Shown here: piece after piece, positions 8,578 through 13,455 of the stretch
Position numbering within the stretch: the stretch's first letter is position 1
Layout: every line of letters starts with the position of its first letter
Origin: Desulfobulbaceae bacterium
Lineage (GTDB): Bacteria; Desulfobacterota; Desulfobulbia; Desulfobulbales; Desulfocapsaceae
Direction of reading: 5' to 3'
Assembly: GCA_030632405.1 (NCBI GenBank)
Contig: DAOVUU010000018.1
Span: 1 to 13,455, forward strand
DNA length: 13,455 bases
Notes under the pieces: model-generated
Told to the model about the DNA's origin: nothing
The model's database searches: none
Seen by the model: only the letters and a program-made list of their open reading frames with translations
Position numbers and translations under genes: made by a program

Positions 8578-10314
8578 ATGGCTGCGAATTTATATAGATT
8601 CAAATATGATGAGTATGGCAATACCAGAGAAATTATAAGTTACGCCAGTGGTGCTTCTGCATGTTCCTGCAGTTACATTAATAAAGGAACTGCCTTCAAT
8701 AAAAAAGAGAGGGAACAGCTTGATCTCCAGGCAGCCTTGCCTCCAGGGTCACGAGATCTTGAGGCCCAAATTGAGAGTTCAGAGATCAAGGTCAATAACA
8801 AAGTCGATGATATCGAAAAATATATTTTTATCAGATCCCTTTTCGACAGAAATGTTACACTTGCCCATGCGCTGATAAAGAGTGACATTGAGCATTATAT
8901 AAAACTCATCTATACACCTACTATCGGTATGGCTGTACAGAAGTATTCTTCAATGTTCCGGCAGGCAAATGGTTTGCATTTTTATCCCGGTAATATTGAT
9001 AGAGCCGAAGAAATATTGAGAAGGTTTACCCATAGAGATATAAGAGTTGCTGTCGTCACAGATAATCAGGGAGTCCTTGGAATAGGCGATCAGGGAGTAG
9101 GAGGAATAGCTGCCTGTCTTGGGAAATTGATGCTTTACACCCAGGGTGCAGGCATTGCTCCCTGGCACTGTTTACCCGTATCTCTTGATGTTGGTACAAA
9201 TAACGAAAATTTACTCGCGGATAAACAGTATCTTGGCTGGCGAAACAAGCGGCTCGAAGGTGAAGAATATCTCTCTTTTATAGGGAGATTTGTGAGAGCA
9301 TTCAGAAATATTTTTCCAAATGCGCTGTGTCAATGGGAGGATTTTTTTCAGCACAATGCTTTTAGTATCCGCGATGCATTCGTTGATGAAATTATTTCCT
9401 TTAATGATGATATTCAGGGCACCGGAACTGCTACACTTGCTGCAATTCTGTCAGCTATGAAAATCAAAAAAGAACCATTGTCCCAACAGATTTTTTTGAT
9501 ACATGGTGCCGGTGTAGGAGGAGTAGGAATCGGTGAGCAGATATATAACTGCCTGATGCACTACGGATTATCTGCCGATGAGGCAAAAAACCGAATATTT
9601 ATCATTGATTCTGAAGGATTGATTTCCAACACCCGTAAAGTAGAGTTTTATAAACAGAAGTTCGAAAAAGATGAGGAAAAATTTCCATGGATAAGGGATC
9701 TTGATAAAGAAGATACTCCCGGCATCATACACCACAGTGGCGCTACTGTTTTGATTGGTACCTCGGGGCAGGAATTTTGCTTTAGAAAAGAGATGATTGA
9801 GGCAATTAAAAAGAATACTTCCCGGCCTGTACTGTTACCTCTGTTCCATCGCGTTTCCACGCCGGATGTTTTTTGTCAGAATATGCGCCAGTGGATGAAT
9901 GATGGAGTGCTGGCCGCAAGCAGCGGGCCATGCGTGTCAGTGGACTACCTGTCAGATACGATGAATGTAAGTCAGTGTAACAATGCATTTACTTTTCCGG
10001 GGGTAGGTCTCGGAGTGTTGTCTTCGGGGGCAAGGGAAGTTTTGCCGGAATTCTTTACAGCGGCTGCCCATGCAATTTCTGATACGTTGACACAGGAAGA
10101 ATTGAACCAGGATATTTTGATGCCTGAAATCAAAAATATTCGTAAGGTTGCAGAAAAAGTAGCCCTAGCTGTTGCAATGTCGGCCGTAGAAAATGATGTG
10201 AGCAGACCATGTGTGTACTCTGATTTTCAGCATAATAATGACGAAGGGCGGATGAAAAGTTTGATAGACAAAATCAGATGGAATCCCGAATATTTACCTC
10301 TCGTACCAATGTGA
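8578..10314 (+). CDS. Malic-enzyme family oxidoreductase, NAD-dependent type (atypical substrate site)
   Basis: The 578-residue protein aligns end to end with NAD-malic enzymes (E. coli MaeA/SfcA type, about 565 residues), which oxidatively decarboxylate malate to pyruvate. Conserved: NKGTAF; IYTPT with the catalytic Tyr (Y112); GKLMLYT with the catalytic Lys (K183); LDVGTNNE; QWEDF (252-256) and FNDDIQGT (275-282), which supply the metal ligands; GAGVGGVGIG (310-319) for NAD; and QCNN (466-469). Two normally invariant malate-contact positions differ. The Arg of the GERILGLGD motif (human ME2 R165) is Gly (G165 in NQGVLGIGD), and the Asn of the LSNPT motif is His in PLFHRVS (422-427). SGSPF is SSGPC. 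Catalysis may be kept while substrate preference may differ, so the malate assignment is provisional. The start is strong: AAGGAGG at 8564-8570, 7 bp before the ATG. It is divergent from the kamA remnant and ends before the shared hairpin at 10331. Confidence 0.88.
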   Translation: MAANLYRFKYDEYGNTREIISYASGASACSCSYINKGTAFNKKEREQLDLQAALPPGSRDLEAQIESSEIKVNNKVDDIEKYIFIRSLFDRNVTLAHALIKSDIEHYIKLIYTPTIGMAVQKYSSMFRQANGLHFYPGNIDRAEEILRRFTHRDIRVAVVTDNQGVLGIGDQGVGGIAACLGKLMLYTQGAGIAPWHCLPVSLDVGTNNENLLADKQYLGWRNKRLEGEEYLSFIGRFVRAFRNIFPNALCQWEDFFQHNAFSIRDAFVDEIISFNDDIQGTGTATLAAILSAMKIKKEPLSQQIFLIHGAGVGGVGIGEQIYNCLMHYGLSADEAKNRIFIIDSEGLISNTRKVEFYKQKFEKDEEKFPWIRDLDKEDTPGIIHHSGATVLIGTSGQEFCFRKEMIEAIKKNTSRPVLLPLFHRVSTPDVFCQNMRQWMNDGVLAASSGPCVSVDYLSDTMNVSQCNNAFTFPGVGLGVLSSGAREVLPEFFTAAAHAISDTLTQEELNQDILMPEIKNIRKVAEKVALAVAMSAVENDVSRPCVYSDFQHNNDEGRMKSLIDKIRWNPEYLPLVPM

Positions 10315-10323
10315 ATGAGGATG

Positions 10324-10360
10324 AAAAAAAGGCCCATGCTCAGTTGACTGAGCATGGGCC
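10324..10360 (-). terminator. Rho-independent terminator of the cold-shock gene
   Basis: A perfect 13-bp stem, GGCCCATGCTCAG (10331-10343) with CTGAGCATGGGCC (10348-10360), closes a TTGA loop. On the minus strand the stem is followed directly by seven T (A7 on the plus strand, 10324-10330), so it terminates the cold-shock transcript 26 bp past its stop. On the plus strand the stem lies 17 bp after the malic-enzyme stop but has no T-tract after it. It may still help end that convergent transcript. Confidence 0.92.
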
Positions 10361-10385
10361 TTGCAAAGCTCTCAACAAAAAGAAA

Positions 10386-10586
10386 TTATAATTTCTGAAC
10401 ATTTTCGGCAGCAGGACCTTTAGGGCCGTCTGTGATCTCAAAACTGACCCGTGAACCTTCTTCAAGAGATTTAAAACCTTCAGTTACGATAGCGGAATAA
10501 TGTACAAAAACATCTTGCCCCCCATCTTGTTCGATAAACCCAAAACCTTTTGCATCATTAAACCACTTAACTGTTCCTTCCGCCAT
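10386..10586 (-). CDS. Cold-shock domain protein (CspA family)
   Basis: The 66-residue single-domain protein has the standard length of small cold-shock proteins, cytoplasmic RNA chaperones that bind single-stranded RNA and DNA. Seen: [14 protein letters not shown] with RNP1 KGFGFI (13-18), RNP2 VFVH (26-29), and the typical ending GPAAENVQ. The start is supported by AGAGGAG on the minus strand (plus-strand 10594-10600), 7 bp before the ATG. A TATAAT on the minus strand at 10632-10627 could be its -10, but no good -35 accompanies it. Paralogues are common, so no CspA, CspC or other letter is assigned. It is followed by a strong hairpin terminator. Confidence 0.97.
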   Translation of the reverse strand: MAEGTVKWFNDAKGFGFIEQDGGQDVFVHYSAIVTEGFKSLEEGSRVSFEITDGPKGPAAENVQKL

Positions 10587-10911
10587 GACACTACTCCTCT
10601 TTTGCTCAGCTCATTATTAAACTGTAATTATATTACCCGGCCACTGTTAGGCCAGATGTTCTTTGCTCCGCTATAAAACCGGAATCCCCAACCCGCAGGT
10701 ATACACATCAGAGAATTCAATAAATTAAATAAAATTAACCATAACGCAGCAATAATAGCGGTTTAGCATAACGTTTTTAGAAATGCAATATTTTTTTTAG
10801 AATAATTGATCTGATAATATGCCAGGCAGGATGGGTTGTTTGTAAATAAAATTAAAAAGAGTCGACCATGTGTAAAGGTTTGAACTTTAAATATTATAAA
10901 ATGTTGACAGT

Positions 10912-10954
10912 TTGGAAACGTTAAGTTTAAGGATAAAATTTGTTTCAGGAAACA
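10912..10954 (+). promoter_or_regulatory. Candidate promoter and operator dyads upstream of oleB
   Basis: TTGGAA (10912-10917) and TAAAAT (10934-10939) with a 16-bp spacer resemble a sigma-70 promoter. A consensus TTGACA (10904-10909) also lies just upstream, but without a good -10 at 17 bp. Two related dyads flank it: GTTT-GG-AAAC (10910-10919) and TGTTTC-AG-GAAACA (10941-10954), with centres about 33 bp apart (close to three helical turns). The second would overlap the transcription start, as a repressor operator would. A transcript from here would have a leader of about 290 nt before oleB. Confidence 0.3.
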
Positions 10955-10985
10955 TATCATTTATGGCGCAATCGCCTCTGTTAAA

Positions 10986-11010
10986 CATATGCCCTGCAAA
11001 GGGGTATATG
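10986..11010 (+). other. Stem-loop immediately before the first leader repeat
   Basis: CATATGCCC (10986-10994) can pair with GGGTATATG (11002-11010) as nine pairs including one G-U, around a TGCAAAG loop. No T-tract follows, so it is not a standard terminator. It abuts the first 90-bp repeat. Confidence 0.4.
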
Positions 11011-11098
11011 TACCTTGGTTATATATTTAACCACATAATTTTAATATCCATTACCCGGTTTCTTGCTTTTTATGACAGAGTTTCCAGGGTAATATACT
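11010..11098 (+). repeat. Leader repeat copy A (~90 bp, imperfect direct repeat)
   Basis: The copy begins GTACCTTGG and ends near GTAATATACT. It shares GTACCTTGG, ATAATTTTAA and TTTTTATGACAGA with copy B in the same order and spacing; overall identity is about 70% by eye. The ends are complementary: TACCTTGG (11011-11018) can pair with CCAGGGTA as eight pairs with one G-U, so an RNA copy could close on itself. Function unknown. Confidence 0.6.
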
Positions 11099-11131
11099 AA
11101 CACCGTAACAACGGTAAGCAAGACGGCATAA

Positions 11132-11221
11132 GTACCTTGGTGGTGAATTTTATGTCCATAATTTTAAAACCCCTTCTCCGTTTATTTGTTTTTTATGACA
11201 GACTTTCAGGAGTAAGGTACT
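11132..11221 (+). repeat. Leader repeat copy B (~90 bp), adjacent to the oleB start
   Basis: This is the second copy, offset by 122 bp from copy A. Its ends GTACCTT (11132-11138) and AAGGTAC (11214-11220) are perfectly complementary over 7 bp. They differ in detail from the closing stem of copy A, yet still pair. Copy B ends 17 bp before the oleB start codon, so folding could influence ribosome access. It also contains a 23-codon ATG frame (11152-11223) whose last codons are similar to those in copy A. Confidence 0.6.
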
Positions 11222-11238
11222 AAAAAGAAAATTGAATT

Positions 11239-12120
11239 TTGAAAAATATACTCCCGGATTATCCGTTTGAATCAAGATATTTACCTGTTAAAGGCGGCAA
11301 AATACATTTTATCGATGAAGGAGAGGGACCTGCAGTTGTCATGGTTCACGGAAATCCTACCTGGTCATTTTATTTCAGAAAACTCATCTCTCTGCTTTCC
11401 AAGAATCATCGAGTTGTGGCGATAGATCATATGGGCTGTGGACTTTCTGACAAACCGCAGAATTACCAATATACCCTGACACAGCATATAGAAAACCTTG
11501 ATATCTTGCTGACCTCTCTCGAGATTGATAGCTTTTCACTGATAGTCCATGACTGGGGTGGTCCGATTGGGATCGGCTGCGGAATAAATCGAATGGAAAA
11601 GTTGGAAAAAATTGTTGTCATGAATAGCGCTGCTTTTCGTTCGTCAAGAATTCCACTGCGCATCCGTTTTTGCAGGGCACCTGTCCTGGGAGAACTCGTA
11701 GTTCGGCTTTTTAATGGATTCGCCTGGCCTGCCCGATTTATGGCTGTCGAAAACAAACTGGGAAAGGCTGTTGGCGATACGTATATTTTACCCTATGACA
11801 ACTGGAAAAACAGGATTGCAATCTACAATTTTGTTAAAGATATCCCCTTGAAAAGGACGCACCCCAGCTATGATCGACTTGTTGAGATTGAACAAAATCT
11901 TGCCCGTCTCAGTGAAATGAAAATACCCTTTCTTTTGCTGTGGGGCGGAAAGGATTTCTGTTTCAATGATTTTTTTTACGAGGAGTGGACTGAACGGTTT
12001 CCCGAAGCAGAAAAACACTATTTTGAGGATGGCGGACATTATGTGCTGGAAGATAAATTCTCCGAAATAGAGCCTATTGTCAGGGATTTTTTCAATAGGG
12101 AAAAAGCTATAGATGAGTAG
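11239..12120 (+). CDS. oleB: Alpha/beta hydrolase, OleB-type beta-lactone decarboxylase (haloalkane-dehalogenase fold)
   Basis: OleB converts cis-beta-lactones, made by OleC from long-chain beta-hydroxy acids, into cis-olefins plus CO2. Seen in this 293-residue protein: HGNPTWSF (37-44), the nucleophile motif HDWGG with Asp105, a probable acid in WGGKD (Asp239), and the base in GGHYVLED (His267). That is the Asp-Asp-His arrangement of the dehalogenase-like branch, with Asn39 and Trp106 in the usual oxyanion/halide positions. Sequence alone cannot fully exclude a haloalkane dehalogenase; the adjoining oleC-like gene favours OleB. The start is a TTG (11239), since an in-frame TGA lies at 11233-11235 and the first ATG is at residue 35, inside the core. 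The Shine-Dalgarno sequence is weak (AAAAAGAAA), suggesting low or controlled initiation. It overlaps oleC by 8 bp. Confidence 0.85.
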   Translation: MKNILPDYPFESRYLPVKGGKIHFIDEGEGPAVVMVHGNPTWSFYFRKLISLLSKNHRVVAIDHMGCGLSDKPQNYQYTLTQHIENLDILLTSLEIDSFSLIVHDWGGPIGIGCGINRMEKLEKIVVMNSAAFRSSRIPLRIRFCRAPVLGELVVRLFNGFAWPARFMAVENKLGKAVGDTYILPYDNWKNRIAIYNFVKDIPLKRTHPSYDRLVEIEQNLARLSEMKIPFLLLWGGKDFCFNDFFYEEWTERFPEAEKHYFEDGGHYVLEDKFSEIEPIVRDFFNREKAIDE

Positions 12121-13455
12121 GGGACCTGTGAAAAATATTGCTGAAACGCTGAAAAAAGTGGCAAAGGAAAAAAAGAACCAGACAGGGCTGATAGAGGCCA
12201 GAACGGGAATCAGGATCTCCTTTGGTGAACTTGATTCCCGCTCAGACAACTATGCGGCTTATTTGCACGAAAAAGGCCTTTCACCAGGGGATACCGTTAT
12301 ACTCATGGTAAAGCCATCTGCAGATTTTATCTGTCTGGCATTTGCTCTTTTTAAACTCGGTACTCCGGTTGTTCTTATAGATCCCGGTATGGGATATAAG
12401 AATCTCTTGCTTTGTATTGAGCGAGTTCATGCGGGAGTGCTTATAGGTATTCCTAAGGCCCTGCTGTTCAGCAAATTGTTTCCAAAACCATTTCACAGCG
12501 TTAGGAAAACATTTTGCTGCGGAAAGTCTCTTGGTTTACTGGGGGCAGATATACGTAATTGCAAACCGGATACCGTTGATCCTTTTCCTGTATTTAAGCC
12601 GGCCCAGGAAGATCTGGCTGCAATAATTTTTACTACAGGTTCTACGGGACCACCCAAAGGTGTTCGCTATGACCACTCTGTATTTGCAGCTCAACTGCGT
12701 TTGATCCGTGATTATTATGGAATTGGTTGTAATGATATTGATCAACCTGCTTTTCCTCTGTTTGCATTGTTTTCAGCGGCTCTTGGGGCGTGTTCGATAA
12801 TTCCAGATATGGACGCAACCCAGCCGGCAAAAGTAGACCCGGAAAAATTTGTTGCCTCTATAAAGAAATATAAGGTTTCATATTCGTTTGGATCACCTGC
12901 AATATGGAATGTTGTCAGCAAATACTGTATCAAAAAAAAGATAGTGCTGGACAGTGTAAATAAGGTTTTGATGGCCGGTGCACCGGTTCCGTATGACCTG
13001 CTGCAGAGAGTTACGAGAATTTTGCCGGAGAAATCATCTATATTCACACCGTATGGAGCAACTGAAAGCCTGCCGATCGCCTCAATCAGTGGAAGTGAGA
13101 TCCTGGCTGATACATGGGCTGAGAGTGTAAAAGGAAAAGGAACTTGTGTGGGTAGAGCTTTGCCGGGGTTAGAAATCAGAATTCTGGCCATTGTTGATAG
13201 ACCGATACACCATTATAATAAAGAGGATGAGCTTGGGCCATTTGAAATTGGTGAGATTGTTGTTAAGGGTGGTGTTGTGACGAAAGGATATGAGAAAAAT
13301 CCATCCGAGACATTGCTTGCCAAAATCAAAGATGGAAATGAATTTTGGCATCGAATGGGAGATGTAGGCTATCTCGATGATCAATCGAGACTGTGGTTTT
13401 GTGGAAGAAAAGCTCATCGGGTACCGCTGGAAGGAGAGACCCTCTATACCATTCC
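12113..13455 (+). CDS. oleC: AMP-dependent synthetase OleC (beta-lactone synthetase), 3' end outside window
   Basis: I translated from the ATG at 12113 and found 447 codons plus 2 bases open to the right edge. It belongs to the acyl-adenylate (ANL) superfamily: P-loop-like FTTGSTGPPKGV (173-184), PYGATE (313-318), the ATP-ribose Asp in MGDVGYLDD (Asp417), and FCGRKAHRV (429-437), a form characteristic of OleC-like ligases. OleC uses ATP to cyclise beta-hydroxy acids to cis-beta-lactones, the substrate of OleB. In OleABCD pathways OleA condenses two acyl-CoAs and OleD reduces the beta-keto acid. The start is uncertain. The ATG overlaps the end of oleB by 8 bp with a weak ribosome site. A GTG at 12128 preceded by AGGGGA (12119-12124) is the alternative and would leave oleB and oleC just separated. 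Either way they are one transcription unit. Family members have about 550 residues, so about 100 are missing. Confidence 0.88.
   Translation, partial: MSRGPVKNIAETLKKVAKEKKNQTGLIEARTGIRISFGELDSRSDNYAAYLHEKGLSPGDTVILMVKPSADFICLAFALFKLGTPVVLIDPGMGYKNLLLCIERVHAGVLIGIPKALLFSKLFPKPFHSVRKTFCCGKSLGLLGADIRNCKPDTVDPFPVFKPAQEDLAAIIFTTGSTGPPKGVRYDHSVFAAQLRLIRDYYGIGCNDIDQPAFPLFALFSAALGACSIIPDMDATQPAKVDPEKFVASIKKYKVSYSFGSPAIWNVVSKYCIKKKIVLDSVNKVLMAGAPVPYDLLQRVTRILPEKSSIFTPYGATESLPIASISGSEILADTWAESVKGKGTCVGRALPGLEIRILAIVDRPIHHYNKEDELGPFEIGEIVVKGGVVTKGYEKNPSETLLAKIKDGNEFWHRMGDVGYLDDQSRLWFCGRKAHRVPLEGETLYTI

Larger units (their letters stand above)
10587..11238. other. 652-bp gene-free, AT-rich intergenic region between the cold-shock gene and oleB
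   Basis: No protein-coding gene of credible length was found on either strand. The left ~300 bp is AT-rich and holds the upstream region of the divergent cold-shock gene. The right ~340 bp contains a candidate promoter with dyad repeats (10904-10954), a stem-loop (10986-11010), a small hairpin ACCGT-AACA-ACGGT (11102-11115), and two imperfect ~90-bp direct repeats. These parts lie in the same direction as oleB and may together form its 5' leader; that is inference. Confidence 0.6.

Noticed and set aside
10941..10954. TGTTTC-AG-GAAACA as a ParB parS site
   Set aside because: The parS consensus has a 4-bp ACGT centre between the same arms. Here the centre is 2 bp, so spacing is wrong, and no parAB is nearby.
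10912..11100. 62-codon frame across the promoter, hairpin and repeat A region
   Set aside because: It has no ribosome site or recognisable domain, and it runs through repeat A, whose partner copy does not preserve the upstream part of the frame.
11788..12249. 153-codon open frame antisense to oleB/oleC
   Set aside because: The sense frames carry clear enzyme motifs across the same stretch. The antisense product shows no recognisable domain.
12742..13191. 149-codon open frame antisense to oleC
   Set aside because: It is fully inside the conserved OleC coding sequence and has no domain features, so it is a by-product of codon bias.

Overview
The window looks like chromosomal DNA of a moderately AT-rich Gram-negative bacterium. 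Gene content (galU-priA pair, HDOD-GGDEF regulator, KamA-type aminomutase remnant, NAD-malic-enzyme-like protein, oleBC) and protein flavour suggest the Desulfobacterota (former Deltaproteobacteria). This is an inference from recalled families, not a phylogenetic test. No integrase, transposase, phage gene, tRNA, rRNA or CRISPR array was seen.

Layout. (1) Positions 1-2777, minus strand: a long 5' part of hrpA, a DEAH-box RNA helicase whose 3' end lies outside the window. (2) A 200-bp divergent gap, then galU and priA on the plus strand, overlapping by ATGA. (3) Convergent to priA, a minus-strand gene for an HDOD-GGDEF signalling protein (6397-7947). (4) Directly upstream of it on the same strand, a wrecked kamA (lysine 2,3-aminomutase family). 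It keeps its N-terminal third and the last ~25 codons, with the middle deleted and the frame shifted. (5) Divergent from it, a malic-enzyme-family gene (8578-10314) that lacks two normally invariant malate-binding residues. (6) A minus-strand cold-shock gene (10386-10586), whose strong hairpin terminator sits between it and the malic enzyme gene. (7) A 652-bp gene-free stretch with candidate promoter/operator dyads, a hairpin and two diverged ~90-bp direct repeats, the second ending 17 bp before the next gene. (8) oleB and oleC (partial, runs off the right edge), overlapping by 8 bp: two enzymes of head-to-head long-chain olefin biosynthesis. No oleA precedes them.

How the genes fit together. 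Most are housekeeping functions with no common pathway: RNA helicase, UDP-glucose synthesis, replication restart, cold-shock RNA chaperone. The accessory interest lies in three places: the ole genes with their repeated, possibly structured leader; the malic-enzyme homologue with altered substrate-site residues; and the internally deleted kamA. I did not find a clear new multi-gene defence or mobile system. The strongest candidate for something undescribed is the repeated leader in front of oleB.
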